Positions 41,336 through 51,875 of a stretch of 64,000 nt of DNA are shown piece after piece. Position 1 is the stretch's first letter, and each line of letters begins with the position of its first letter. The stretch comes from Parietichytrium sp. I65-24A (Eukaryota; Sar; Bigyra; Thraustochytrida; Thraustochytriidae). The stretch spans positions 682,001-746,000 of the forward strand of contig BLSF01000004.1 of assembly GCA_012862575.1 (NCBI GenBank), written 5' to 3'. Both the position numbers and the translations under genes were made by a program. The notes under the pieces were generated by a model that saw nothing but the letters and a program-made list of their open reading frames with translations, had not been told where the DNA came from and did not search any database.

Positions 41336-43057
41336 TCAAGAGATCATAGTCATGTTGTTGGCTACCCGCGATTGGAACACATTCGAATCGAGGTCTTTCT
41401 TGCCTGGCGAGTATCCTTTGCTACCAGATGCGCTGCCACCTCCAGAGCCTTTCAGTTCGTAGGATTTGCGATAAGTGCCTTCGTCCGCAGGATCCTGATT
41501 TTCCTCTTCTTCTGGCTGTTGCTGGGGAACCTCAGCGTCCACCGTTTTGGCACTCGAAGATTGCTGAGCGTCTGCGGACGGCGACGCAGAAGAGTTGTTA
41601 TTGGTGGTCGCGCTCACCTTCCCTCCTGGGAAAGGGCCGGCTGCGGAAGCGTTGGAAGCTTTCCCCATTGATCTGCCTGGGTCTTGCAGCTCTGTCTCCT
41701 TTTGTTCCTCCTGCCGAGGAGAAAACTGATTGGGTTGCATAGGGTATCCGTGGGGATGGAACCCCATCACGGACGCAGCTGCAGCGGAGGCTGGGTCAAC
41801 AAATCCCCTACCAGCACCCTGCTGAGGTGAGTGCTGCATTGGAAAATACTGCCCATAATACGCAGGTGGTCCGGCAGCCTGAGGGTAGTAAGGCATTTGC
41901 GCCCACCCGGCAGGGGTAGCATACATCATTTGAACGCCGACGGCGCTACCGACAGGAGAAATTGCCGGAAGGTTCGGAGGCGCAGCCAAACCGGGAGAAC
42001 CAGAGGCCATATTCGAGCGGCCTGCATTAAACTTGCCCCAGTCCAGGCGAATTCTGGTGCCTCCAAGTGTGGATCCATGTAGAGTCTTAATAGCTCTCTC
42101 GGCTTCGGCACGAGATGCGTATTTGACAAACCCGCACCCGCGATTTGGTGGAATTTTTATGCTTTCGATGGACCCACAGCCACCAAAATGCTGCTGGATA
42201 GCAGCCTGGTCAACAGTGGGGTCCAGGTTTCCGATGAAGACAGTGGAGGCGTTCTGTTCTGTAAACTGGGGCTGGGCAGGGGCGGCGGACATGGACGGCA
42301 TACCGTAGTTGTACATGGGCGAAAACGCAGCAGCAGCCTGAGCAAGATGAGGCGACTGTGACGTTTGATCCGATTTTCGCTGAGTCGCCTCGCCAATGCG
42401 AATCTGGCGAGTTCCGACAAAGGCACCTTGCATTTCATCCATGGCTTTCAGACTTTCTTGCTTGTCGACAAAACGAACGAAGCCGTACCCTTTGGACTGT
42501 CCAGTGCTGGGATCGATGATTACTTTGGCGTCGACGCATGATGCATACCTCAACTTGAAAGTCTGGAGAAGGATTTGATCAGTCACCTCTGGCGAGAGGT
42601 CTCCGACAAACAGCGAATGCTGGTGAGCACCACTCTGTTGCTGAAGAGGCTGCTGATGCTGCATTTGCTGCTGCGTTTGCTGTTGGTGGTTCGGCGACGA
42701 GCCAGAACCCTTGCTTCGTGTTCCCCAGTTCAGACGGAAGACAAGATTCGTTCCTGGAATGCTGCGACCATTGTACATCTCAAGGACCTGCTTGGCGGCT
42801 TCTTGAGTCTGAAAGTGGATAAACGCGTACCCAGACGGCATTCCTGTCGACGGATTTCGCATGAGCTTGACGCGTACGACCTCGCCGGTGCTAGCGAACA
42901 GTCGGTACAAGAAATTTTCATCCCAGTGAGGTTGAATGGCTCCCATCCAGATGGTGCCTTCGCCACTGCTCGCCGTCGGACTACTTGACACACTTGACGA
43001 GCTATTGTAGTTCATCGCGCCAGACTGTTGCTGTAACTGCGGAGTCCCGGACTGCAT
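41336..43057 (-). CDS. Three-RRM RNA-binding protein of the RBP45/RBP47-Nam8-TIA1 class
   Basis: The first ATG is at 43057 (MQSGTPQLQQQSGAMNYNSS), giving 573 residues; the open frame continues upstream only through a TTG. Three RRMs are clear. RRM1 (about 34-112) has TIWMGAIQPHWDE and SGYAFIHF; RRM2 (about 147-225) has LFVGDLSPEVTD and KGYGFVRF; RRM3 (about 274-345) has VFIGNLDPTVDQAAIQQHFG and GCGFVKYA. Gln-rich linkers and a Gln/Pro/Ala/Tyr-rich C terminus surround them. The opening TIWMGAIQPHWDE and the order of the three RRMs are typical of plant RBP45/47, yeast Nam8/Ngr1 and animal TRNAU1AP (SECp43). These proteins bind U-rich or poly(A) RNA and act in splicing, mRNA stability or stress granules. 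Which of these applies here cannot be told. Confidence 0.9.
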   Translation of the reverse strand: MQSGTPQLQQQSGAMNYNSSSSVSSSPTASSGEGTIWMGAIQPHWDENFLYRLFASTGEVVRVKLMRNPSTGMPSGYAFIHFQTQEAAKQVLEMYNGRSIPGTNLVFRLNWGTRSKGSGSSPNHQQQTQQQMQHQQPLQQQSGAHQHSLFVGDLSPEVTDQILLQTFKLRYASCVDAKVIIDPSTGQSKGYGFVRFVDKQESLKAMDEMQGAFVGTRQIRIGEATQRKSDQTSQSPHLAQAAAAFSPMYNYGMPSMSAAPAQPQFTEQNASTVFIGNLDPTVDQAAIQQHFGGCGSIESIKIPPNRGCGFVKYASRAEAERAIKTLHGSTLGGTRIRLDWGKFNAGRSNMASGSPGLAAPPNLPAISPVGSAVGVQMMYATPAGWAQMPYYPQAAGPPAYYGQYFPMQHSPQQGAGRGFVDPASAAAASVMGFHPHGYPMQPNQFSPRQEEQKETELQDPGRSMGKASNASAAGPFPGGKVSATTNNNSSASPSADAQQSSSAKTVDAEVPQQQPEEEENQDPADEGTYRKSYELKGSGGGSASGSKGYSPGKKDLDSNVFQSRVANNMTMIS

Positions 43058-43718
43058 CTCTCGCACTTCGTTACTGATCGATCGTTTCAATCAAAGTCTT
43101 AAAAAAAACGACAAATCCCAATCTTCGCTCGTTCGAACCAAAAGGAAAGACCCAATCGATCGATCGATCGATCGACCACACCCACAAAAGCTCGAAGCCT
43201 CAAAATGCACAGCTCCGTACAACTGTTCAACTCTCAAATCAGCCGCCAATCGCCCAATGAGAGACGAACAAGCAGGACAATTAGAGACAGATGATCAGAG
43301 GATCAGAGATCCAGCATCCACCGCCGAACGGATAAGAGCCACAGAGGAGACCGACAACCAAAAACAGAGAAAAGAGAAATCAAACTCTACACTCAGCCCC
43401 AACAAATCTCTCAGCCAAAGAGAGACCGCGCGCAAAAAAAGACGGAACCAAATTAAACCAAGCTAAAAAAAAAGAAAATGGGAAAGAAAAATGCAAAGAA
43501 AAAGAAACCAACCAACCAACCAACAAACAAACAAACAAAACACACACAAACGCCTCCCGCCTCACCCGGCGCTCATGCACCTCGCTCCTCTTCTTCCTTC
43601 TCCTCTCCTCTCCCCTTCCTCTTCCCGGTCAGGGGGTACGCGCACAGTCCGTCCTTCTTTCGCTCCTGTTCCTTTTATTCCTGTCGCCTCCGTCTCTCTC
43701 TCTCTCTCTCTCTCTCCG

Positions 43719-43751
<33 letters not shown>

Positions 43752-44812
43752 CTAGTTTCTTGTCTCTTTCTCCGACCGTCCGCGCGTACGGTCCCACAGC
43801 AGCTCCTCACAAGCGGGAAAGTGTCCTCGCTCCCGGTTTTTTTTCGCGACCTTTTTCCTCCTTTTTTCACGCGATTTTGCACAAGATTTTCCTCTCTTCC
43901 CTCTCTTTTCTCCCCACTCCTACTGTTTACGCCGGTTAAACGCTAGCCTCTGGAGACTTGGAGTCAGCCAGCCAGCTGCACTCTTCGAAGACTCTTCCTC
44001 TCGTGCTAGCACTCGGCTACGTGTTGCGGTAGGAAATGTCGGGGTCGCCGTAGGCTGGCGTAATTACGTCTCTTGGTAGATGGTGTTAGATGGCGGCGTA
44101 GTGTGGAAGTGAGACGCTCGGTTGGCGGTCGCTGACGTCAGAGGCCCGGGAGGTAGTGGTCGGATACGGATGGTAGTATTAGGAGAATAGTGGCTGCGTC
44201 ATGCGGAGTGGAAAGAGACAACACTTGCGATCCTGACAAGCGCTATCGGTGTGCTAAGGATATCGCTGAGACTGAGGAGGTGTGAGGGCGTAGATGGGAT
44301 TAATTGGATCGTTAAGAGTCCCGACAAGGAGGCGGCTACGCCTGCCCGCAAGTGCTACCCAATGGACTAGCTGTTGGCTGAGTGGAACGAAGGTGTGGAA
44401 GACTACCCCGATCTTTATGTGGCGCTAGCTTCCTGCGTCCCTGTGTGACAGGCCAAGTTCCTTTAGGCAGGTTTAATCGGCTGCTAAGTAGAGTAAATTC
44501 ATTCGATCTAAATTTCCAGAGTCTCCAATTACCAGCATCACTAGTCTGGGCATGCTCCCTTGTCTTTGTATCATTAAACGTAGAAACGTAATTAAGAACT
44601 CTGTGCGAACTTTTGTTCCAAGTTGAGATTACTCCTAAAGCTAGCGGTTCATTACCATGCTATTATACAGAAAGGTGATAGATTCTCCATAGAACCAAGG
44701 AAGGGTTACTTGACGGTAACTATTTATTAAGGATAGATAATGCCAAGTAGATGCCGAGAACCCAAAGTAACCCAAATGACTCAGATCCAGTTGGTTCTTC
44801 CCATAAGATCAA
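43058..44812. other. Intergenic 1.75-kb region with simple repeats
   Basis: From the RRM gene start leftward to the transposase stop. It has an ATCG run (about 43153-43177), AACC/AAAC units (about 43507-43540), a TC run (about 43694-43716) and TGTC units (about 43722-43745). From about 44050 the composition changes and no open frame longer than 80 codons exists; this part may be non-coding DNA of the transposon, but I could not identify terminal inverted repeats. Confidence 0.4.
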
Positions 44813-46693
44813 TCAACACATAGGTTCGTACATGTCGAGGAAGCCATGTTGTTCGATGACCTTTCGAAAGAATTTCATCATAGCGACTGATTCTGAAGAT
44901 CTTGTCTGGGAGGCCCGCTGCTTTAGCTTTGTAATAGATTCCTCCAATAATTGCTCCAGAATATTCAGGCGATGGTCAAGCTTTTGGCTTTGAGCGACTT
45001 CGGCAACCATCAACTCGTTAACAGAGCGCTCTTGTCTCAAAGTGTTTGCAATGGTTCGGAGCGTTCGGTTGTAGTATTCACAGAGATTTAGCTGAGGAGA
45101 GTTTGGCGGAGCTTTAAGTATTCTAATTTCGCCCCCAGATCGCTCCAGTGCACATTGTAGCCGGTCATAGTGGGGAAGCTCTCGCAACAGCTTGGTCGTT
45201 TGGTTCTTCGGACCATGCTCTGGAGCGTTGCCGATGACAATTATCACGTTGCGATGCGAGATTTGTTCCAAACGGCCATAAAGCTCCACCAGGACAGTGT
45301 CAAGAAAATCCTGAAATGTCTCCTTGTTCCATGCGGCCTTGATGACTGGCTTGGAAAGGTTACCATCAATTTTGAACTTGCTAACCTTCTTTGGTTGGTA
45401 GATCTTGCTCACAAGAAGGCCGTAGTCTGGGTGAACTGCCATCGCCACCTGCGTCCTGCACGCTAGATTCCCGACAGGCGGGACCTTCACTACTGCGCGC
45501 TTCCCTGTCGGCGCACGCCCATAAGTGCGCTTCATGGTCATGTAGAATGGCATCTCATCCAAAAAGACAAAGAAAGTCGAAGAGCTCATCAGCGCTTCCT
45601 CCACAGCATTTGCATAAGCTAGACGCCTTGCTTTCGCGGACTCAGAATTCACGCTCGTTTTCTCCGGTACAACGTGCTTCTTGGTGTGCACCATGCCGTT
45701 TAACCAGTTTGCGACAGTTTGAATGCTCTTGATTTCGCGCTTATGGTACTTTTTCACAACACTTTCAGGAAGTTTTGGTAAGATTTCATCAATCGGTGTC
45801 GGCGTCAAATGCTGTCGCTTCTCAGGTTTGGATCTATTTGGAGATAAATCGATCTCTAGCTCCAGGTCTCCATCACTTTGTTCATGGCGATCCAGGGATT
45901 CAAGGTGATCACCGTCGCCATGCTCTATAGTCGTCGCAGCCTCAAGCAAACCAGGGTCATGCCCCATATCCAGCGGTGGTGGCAACGGCACGCCAGTATC
46001 TTTGAGAATTCTCTTGAGAGTTTCCACGTTGAGGTATCGCCTTAGCTGATCAAGCGTCAAAGTTGGATTCATATGTAGCCACATCTCAAGATATTCCCTG
46101 TGGTACTCGTCCTGCTTTTGGGGGTGCTTCTGTTTCTTGTCTTCGTCAGAGTTTGAGCTCGATTCAGAATCCGAGTGGCGCCAGCGATACATCATATTGT
46201 CCGCCGTTTTGGCAGGCATATGAAGCATCGCAGCAACGCGAAGCCTCTCTTTGCGCCCGCCACGATACTCTGCTTCGATAAGCATCTGTTTCTCTTTTTT
46301 TGTGTAACTGCGACGGTGCAATTTTCTCTTTTTTCGCTTCTTTGGAACTGATGATTCCGTGTCTGAGGTTGTTGCTGGAGCATCACTCAGGAGTTGGCCA
46401 TCATCACCTGGATTTTGAACTCGATCCGGTTGCTCTATTGATCTAGATTTGGCTTTTTCTCCTTCCGATTCGGAATCCGAACTCAGAGGCTCCAGCAACT
46501 CATTCAACAACTTCGAGTTCCACTCTTGCTGCTCTCGACCACTCCTTGAGTTTGAAGGGGTTTCCGGACTGGATTGCCTCCTGTTCGCCCCCGAACCTCC
46601 TCTTTCGTCATCATGATTCTTTTCTGTCTGGGACATCAACAACGCCTCTCCAGCAGCGTCGTCATGGGCAACATCCTGACTGAGCTTCCACAT
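44813..46693 (-). mobile_element. IS630/Tc1-like DDE transposase with altered catalytic triad (DNA transposon remnant or domesticated)
   Basis: This is an intact 626-residue frame from the ATG at 46693 (MWKLSQDVAHDDA); no earlier ATG exists before an upstream stop. The acidic, Ser-rich N terminus carries a basic patch (VPKKRKKRKLHRRSYTKKEK) and a helix-turn-helix-like segment (RLRVAAMLHMPAKTADNMMY). The DDE core is recognisable: first Asp in FFVFLDEMPF, then TYGRAPTGKRAVVKVPP, and the final acidic residue in PPNSPQLNLCEYYNRTL. At the second catalytic position the family has DNAxxH, but here the sequence is IVIGNAPEHG (codon GGC), so the second Asp is Gly. Transposition by this copy should be lost. 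An uninterrupted frame despite this suggests either recent inactivation or use by the host. Terminal inverted repeats were not found by eye. Confidence 0.8.
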
Positions 46694-47700
46694 CTCCTCT
46701 AGCCTTCTCCGTTTCAACGCCGCGCTACAAGTACAAGTGTGTTCTGGATGTCATAAAAAGGATTGTTTGGATTCAGAATAAGGGTAAACTGGAAATAACG
46801 AATTCAAACTGCTGAGTCTGACTATGTCTAAATAATCATATCCCTTGTGAAATTGGAAATTGTCCCTTAAAATGGATATGAAATTGGAAATTGTCCCTTA
46901 AAACCAATGGAAACGTATGGAAACAGCTCGGAAAAAAGAGCAGAATCAGAATGCAGAAGAAATCCTTTGGTATGCGCATCAATCATCTATGTCGCGATAC
47001 AGCAGAAGCATACTTGGCGTGGTGTCGGGCTTCAGGCTGCTCGAGCTTCGCATGCAATCTATTTTCGAAATCAGTGTAGATACGAGATAGTTCTTTTTCC
47101 GAGACTCCTTTGGAGTGATCATTGCACAGGTGCAGAGGCTCGCCAATGTTTTGTTTCTGTGGTGATTTTTATCGTCGTTCGCGCATCAACTCTCGATCGG
47201 CCCGGGCCCATTGCCGTGTGTCCCAAGTGCAAGAATGGTGAAAATGAGAATTGATTATAATTTTGTTTTTTAAAGTTGCCGTTTGCATTCATCGCTGCCA
47301 GTGTCCGAGCACGTCGGAAACACTCATTCATATCGAAACTCGGTACATTTCAGTCTTGACCCGAGCCCGGTGCTTGAATAGAAAGGAGAAAGAGAAAAGA
47401 GGGGAAAGGAAAGGAAATATCGAACACGAGATTCCGAGAAAGATAGGAAAACTAGCAAGACAGTATCACGCCCTAGAAGAGAGGCAAGCGTCGCAGCGGT
47501 CATCAGAGCCACGATAGAAGAAAAGCAGGTTCCGACACACTGGCGTTCAGCAACCAGGAAAAGGTCTTTAAAAAGCAAGATCAGATGGCTCGCGCCTCCT
47601 CGAGATTCAAATCAAAACAGGAGCTTGGAATCTGTCCTGAGCGCTGCACTAAAAGCCGTTCAAGACCCCACGACTGGACCTGAATCAGAAGATGAACTCT
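46694..47700. other. Intergenic region with a short tandem repeat
   Basis: TGAAATTGGAAATTGTCCC followed by TTAAAA occurs twice in tandem, at about 46849 and 46879. No gene is recognised. The 2.15-kb duplication begins inside this interval at 47101. Confidence 0.45.
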
Positions 47701-49245
47701 TTAGTAAGGCTGCATGCGCCCCCGCTGGCCGCGGCCCCTGCCACCTCTGGCTCCACGAGGATTGTATCCGCCGCGAAAACCTCCGCGGCCTCTACCTCTG
47801 CCGCGGCCCCGTCCTCTGCCACCTCTGCCTCCGAGCATGAACCGAGGAACATTCTTGCGCTTGCGGGTGACCTTGATGGGCTTGCCGTTCATTTCTGTGT
47901 CGTTCAATCCAATCGCCAACTCCACTGCATTCTCGTCATCGAACTCCATGTATGCATAGCCTTTCGATTGCCCGGTAAATTTGTCGCAGATGATCGTCAC
48001 ACGATTCACCGTTCCGCAAGTCTGAAAGAATTCCGCTAGCTGCTCAGGATTTACGTCGTCCGACAAATTGCCCACGAAGATTTGCCGGCTCTCGGCATCA
48101 GCTCCTTCGCCGCCGTTCCCATCGTCTCCGCCGTTCCCATCTTCTTCGCCTCCTTGCCCGTTCCCTTCCCCGTCTCCTTCGTCCTCTGCGTTAAGCTTGG
48201 CTGCTTCGGCCTCCATCTCCAGCAGCTTGGCCTGCATTTCTGCGATCTCCTTATCTTCGTCTGACATTCTTCCCGCGTTACACTATTAACCGACACAGGG
48301 CCCTGAACCCGTCAATATCACTGCTCCCGCGCTCACTTGCTTTCCTTCGTTTCCCTTTGCTTTCCTTCGTACAAGACCACCTGAGTCTGCTTTCCGCGCG
48401 CGCCTCGCACCTCTCACAGCCACCAGCGACCGCAGCTCAAGACCCCGTTCCCGCTAAGATTGGCACGCCCGACGGTCGGTGTCCTCGCTATCCCGGCGCT
48501 ACAATACCTCAATAGGCGGTACTATACGGTTCGTGGTAGTGGTGGTAGTGGTGGTAGTGGTGGTGGTGATACCTTTTCGGTCCGCGCACCATTCGCGTCT
48601 CGATCCAGAAGCCACTCCCTAGCGAAGATTTAGAGGATACTGTAGCACTTGATGGGAATGTGGTAAGAAAGGAGTAAGGGAGTAGAGGGGAAAATTCGTG
48701 GTGGAAAGGCGCAGAGAATGGTACAACCTTCTTGTCACAGGTGCGATTCCTCATACGAAGCACCTTTTTTCCCGCCAGCTTTCAAAAGCCCTGTTGTTTT
48801 GAAAACTCGCAAGCATTTTCTATTACCAGCACAACCGTGTCAGCTCTCCCACATTTTTGAAATGACACGTGGTTGTGTGTTTGATGCACCAAAGTCGGTT
48901 CATGCTATCCTCTTGGTATGTAAGACGAAGCCTACTATTTCGACTAGAAAGTCTTAGGGGAGGCGTCCACAGAGAGGGAAAAAACCAAACAAATGAGCGC
49001 AACTCGTTTCAAACATAAACGCGCTGCGGAGCAGAGGGCGCTTGGCGTTTGCAGGAACCGGACACGGACCTCGAGAACCTCAAGAACCGCGAGAACCTCG
49101 AGAACCGCGAGAACCGCGGCCATCATCGCCAGGGCCTCCGGTTCCCGGGTTCTCCGCCCCACAGATCCGCGGATCCGGCGGATCCGGCGGGTCCGCGCCA
49201 CTGCCGGTTCCAACTGATTTGAAGGAAGGCGTCCTCGCAGTGGGA
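47101..49245. repeat. Tandem 2.15-kb duplication, copy 1
   Basis: Starts at GAGACTCCTTTGGAGTGATC and ends at GTGGGA just before the N at 49246. It contains a full PABPN1-like gene and its flanks. It matches copy 2 with an offset of 2148-2149 bases. Differences are few and lie mostly in the non-coding part beyond 48300 (for example GAAGATTTAGAGG here against GAAGGTGTAGGGG in copy 2). Confidence 0.95.
47701..48267 (-). CDS. PABPN1-like nuclear poly(A)-binding protein, copy 1
   Basis: This 188-residue protein starts at the ATG at 48267 (MSDEDKEIAEMQAKLLEMEA). A short N-terminal coiled coil and an acidic Gly-rich linker precede one RRM (about 62-138) with RQIFVGNLSDDV and KGYAYMEF. The stretch CGTVNRVTIICDKFTGQSKG is close to animal PABPN1 (PABP2) and plant PABN, and KRKNVPRFML follows as in that family. 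The Arg/Gly-rich tail (about 145-188) is the usual site of arginine methylation. These proteins coat new poly(A) tails in the nucleus and control tail length. The predicted protein is identical to that of copy 2. Confidence 0.93.
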   Translation of the reverse strand: MSDEDKEIAEMQAKLLEMEAEAAKLNAEDEGDGEGNGQGGEEDGNGGDDGNGGEGADAESRQIFVGNLSDDVNPEQLAEFFQTCGTVNRVTIICDKFTGQSKGYAYMEFDDENAVELAIGLNDTEMNGKPIKVTRKRKNVPRFMLGGRGGRGRGRGRGRGRGGFRGGYNPRGARGGRGRGQRGRMQPY

Positions 49246-49849
49246 NTTGAGACTCCTTTGGAGTGATCATTGCACAGGTGCAGAGGCTCGCCAATGTTTT
49301 GTTTCTGTGGTGATTTTTTATCGTCGTTCGCGCATCAACTCTCGATCGGCCCGGGCCCATTGCCGTGTGTCCCAAGTGCAAGAATGGTGAAAATGAGAAT
49401 TGATTATAATTTTGTTTTTTAAAGTTGCCGTTTGCATTCATCGCTGCCAGTGTCCGAGCACGTCGGAAACACTCATTCATATCGAAACTCGGTACATTTC
49501 AGTCTTGACCCGAGCCCGGTGCTTGAATAGAAAGGAGAAAGAGAAAAGAGGGGAAAGGAAAGGAAATATCGAACACGAGATTCCGAGAAAGATAGGAAAA
49601 CTAGCAAGACAGTATCACGCCCTAGAAGAGAGGCAAGCGTCGCAGCGGTCATCAGAGCCACGATAGAAGAAAAGCAGGTTCCGACACACTGGCGTTCAGC
49701 AACCAGGAAAAGGTCTTTAAAAAGCAAGATCAGATGGCTCGCGCCTCCTCGAGATTCAAATCAAAACAGGAGCTTGGAATCTGTCCTGAGCGCTGCACTA
49801 AAAGCCGTTCAAAACCCCACGACTGGACCTGAATCAGAAGATGAACTCT
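48268..49849. other. Intergenic region across the duplication junction
   Basis: Contains the 5' flank of PABPN1 copy 1, a GGTAGT run (about 48534-48565), GAACCGCGA/GAACCTCGA units (about 49069-49118), the single N at 49246, and from 49249 the 3' flank of copy 2. Open frames here have no family signature. Confidence 0.5.
49246..49246. other. Ambiguous base (N) at the duplication junction
   Basis: The only non-ACGT base in the window lies between GTGGGA (end of copy 1) and TTGAGACTCC (start of copy 2). It marks the spot where two assembled pieces may have been joined. Confidence 0.95.
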
Positions 49850-51413
49850 TTAGTAAGGCTGCATGCGCCCCCGCTGGCCGCGGCCCCTGCCACCTCTGGC
49901 TCCACGAGGATTGTATCCGCCGCGAAAACCTCCGCGGCCTCTACCTCTGCCGCGGCCCCGTCCTCTGCCACCTCTGCCTCCGAGCATGAACCGAGGAACA
50001 TTCTTGCGCTTGCGGGTGACCTTGATGGGCTTGCCGTTCATTTCTGTGTCGTTCAATCCAATCGCCAACTCCACTGCATTCTCGTCATCGAACTCCATGT
50101 ATGCATAGCCTTTCGATTGCCCGGTAAATTTGTCGCAGATGATCGTCACACGATTCACCGTTCCGCAAGTCTGAAAGAATTCCGCTAGCTGCTCAGGATT
50201 TACGTCGTCCGACAAATTGCCCACGAAGATTTGCCGGCTCTCGGCATCAGCTCCTTCGCCGCCGTTCCCATCGTCTCCGCCGTTCCCATCTTCTTCGCCT
50301 CCTTGCCCGTTCCCTTCCCCGTCTCCTTCGTCCTCTGCGTTAAGCTTGGCTGCTTCGGCCTCCATCTCCAGCAGCTTGGCCTGCATTTCTGCGATCTCCT
50401 TATCTTCGTCTGACATTCTTCCCGCGTTACACTATTAACCGACACAGGGCCCTGAACCCGCCAAAATCACTGCTCCCGCGCTCACTTGCTTTCCTTCGTT
50501 TCCCTTTGCTTTCCTTCGTACAAGACCACCTGAGTCTGCTTTCCGCGCGCGCCTCGCACCTCTCACAGCCACCAGCGACCGCAGCTCAAGACCCCGTTCC
50601 CGCTAAGATTGGCACGCCCGACGGTCGGTGTCCTCGCTATCCCGGCGCTACAATACCTCAATAGGCGGTACTATACGGTTCGTGGTAGTGGTGGTAGTGG
50701 TGGTAGTGGTGGTAGTGGTGGTAGTGGTGGTGGTGATACCTTTTCGGTCCGCGCACCATTCGCGTCTCGATCCAGAAGCCACTCCCTAGCGAAGGTGTAG
50801 GGGATACTGTAGCACTTGATGGGAATGGGGTAAGAAAGGAGTAAGGGAGTAGAGGGGAAAATTCGTGGTGGAAAGGCGCAAAGAATGGTATAACCTTCTT
50901 GTCACAGGTGCGATTCCTCATATGGAGCACCTTTTTTTCCTCCAGCTTTCAAAAGCCTGTTAGTTTAAAAAACTCGCAAGCATTTTCTATTACCAGCACA
51001 AAAGTATCAGCCCCCCCACATTTGTGAAATGACACGTGGTTGTGTATTTGCTGCACCGACGTCGGTCCATGCTATCCTCTTGGTATGTAAGACGAAGCCT
51101 ACTATTTCGACTAGAAAGCCTGAGGGGAGGCGTCCACAGAGAGGGAAAAAACCAAACAAATGAGCGCAACTCGTTTCAAACATAAACGCGCTGCGGAGCA
51201 GAGGGCGCTTGGCGTTTGCAGGAACCGGACACGGACCTCGAGAACCTCAAGAACCGCGAGAACCTCGAGAACCGCGAGAACCGCGGCCATCATCGCCAGG
51301 GCCTCCGGTTCCCGGGTTCTCCGCCCCACAGATCCGCGGATCCGGCGGATCCGGTGGGTCCGCGCCACTGCCGGTTCCAACTGACTTGAAGGAAGGCGTC
51401 CTCGCAGTGGGAG
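49249..51413. repeat. Tandem 2.15-kb duplication, copy 2
   Basis: The second head-to-tail copy of the segment at 47101-49245, ending at GTGGGA before GAAAGGGGCG, where unique sequence resumes. The PABPN1-like coding region is the same as in copy 1. The GGTAGT run is longer here (about 50684-50727), and scattered substitutions and one-base indels occur in the flanks. Confidence 0.95.
49850..50416 (-). CDS. PABPN1-like nuclear poly(A)-binding protein, copy 2
   Basis: The 188-residue product is the same residue for residue as that of 47701-48267: acidic N terminus, one RRM with RQIFVGNLSDDV and KGYAYMEF, and an Arg/Gly-rich tail. Role as for copy 1. The identical product in a tandem repeat with flanks that have begun to differ fits a recent true duplication, two alleles joined by the assembler, or gene conversion acting on the coding part. 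Confidence 0.9.
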   Translation of the reverse strand: MSDEDKEIAEMQAKLLEMEAEAAKLNAEDEGDGEGNGQGGEEDGNGGDDGNGGEGADAESRQIFVGNLSDDVNPEQLAEFFQTCGTVNRVTIICDKFTGQSKGYAYMEFDDENAVELAIGLNDTEMNGKPIKVTRKRKNVPRFMLGGRGGRGRGRGRGRGRGGFRGGYNPRGARGGRGRGQRGRMQPY

Positions 51414-51875
51414 AAAGGGGCGCGACTAGGGCCCGCGCAAGTGGCGCGAAGAGGTGGCGGGGTTAAGGTCTGGCGGCACGGAGAAAGAGGGTGGTTGGTG
51501 CATGGAATAGTTTTGTTGTTCTTTTTTTGTGTTGTTTTTTTTCCATTTTTGCTTGACAGTTTACTTGAGCCCGTTCACTGCGTTGCCCTCTCTGGCCCAT
51601 CGGTCTATTTGATCATTTGCTGGTTGGTTCCAAATCAATTCGGAATCAAAATCAATTTGGAATCCAAGTCAATTTGGTATCCAAATCGATTTGAAAAGAC
51701 GAGGGTGTTCGTCGTGCGAAAGCGAAGTCTTTTTTTTGCTAGTCAGAGTTGGGCATTTTAGGTTTTGAATTCTGAATTCTGAATTCTGGAGCTTTCACAG
51801 CCAAAAGGCAATTTGCGAGTTAGGGAGAGCACCGGGACGCAAACGCAGATCGCGGATTCGCGGATCGCGTGGAGA
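50417..51875. other. Intergenic region between PABPN1 copy 2 and the CCDC57-like gene
   Basis: Duplicated DNA to 51413, then unique sequence with T-rich runs and AAATC(A/G)ATTTGG-type units (about 51632-51690). It is the likely promoter region for both divergent genes. The frame at 51441-51761 has no family signature. Confidence 0.45.

Noticed and set aside
44050-44812. Terminal inverted repeats for the transposase
   Set aside because: No complementary ends could be found by eye on either side, so no element boundaries are claimed.
47692-48039. Plus-strand frames opposite the PABPN1-like genes (and the equivalent at 49841-50188)
   Set aside because: They are shadows of the RRM and Arg/Gly coding sequence and are duplicated only because the segment is.
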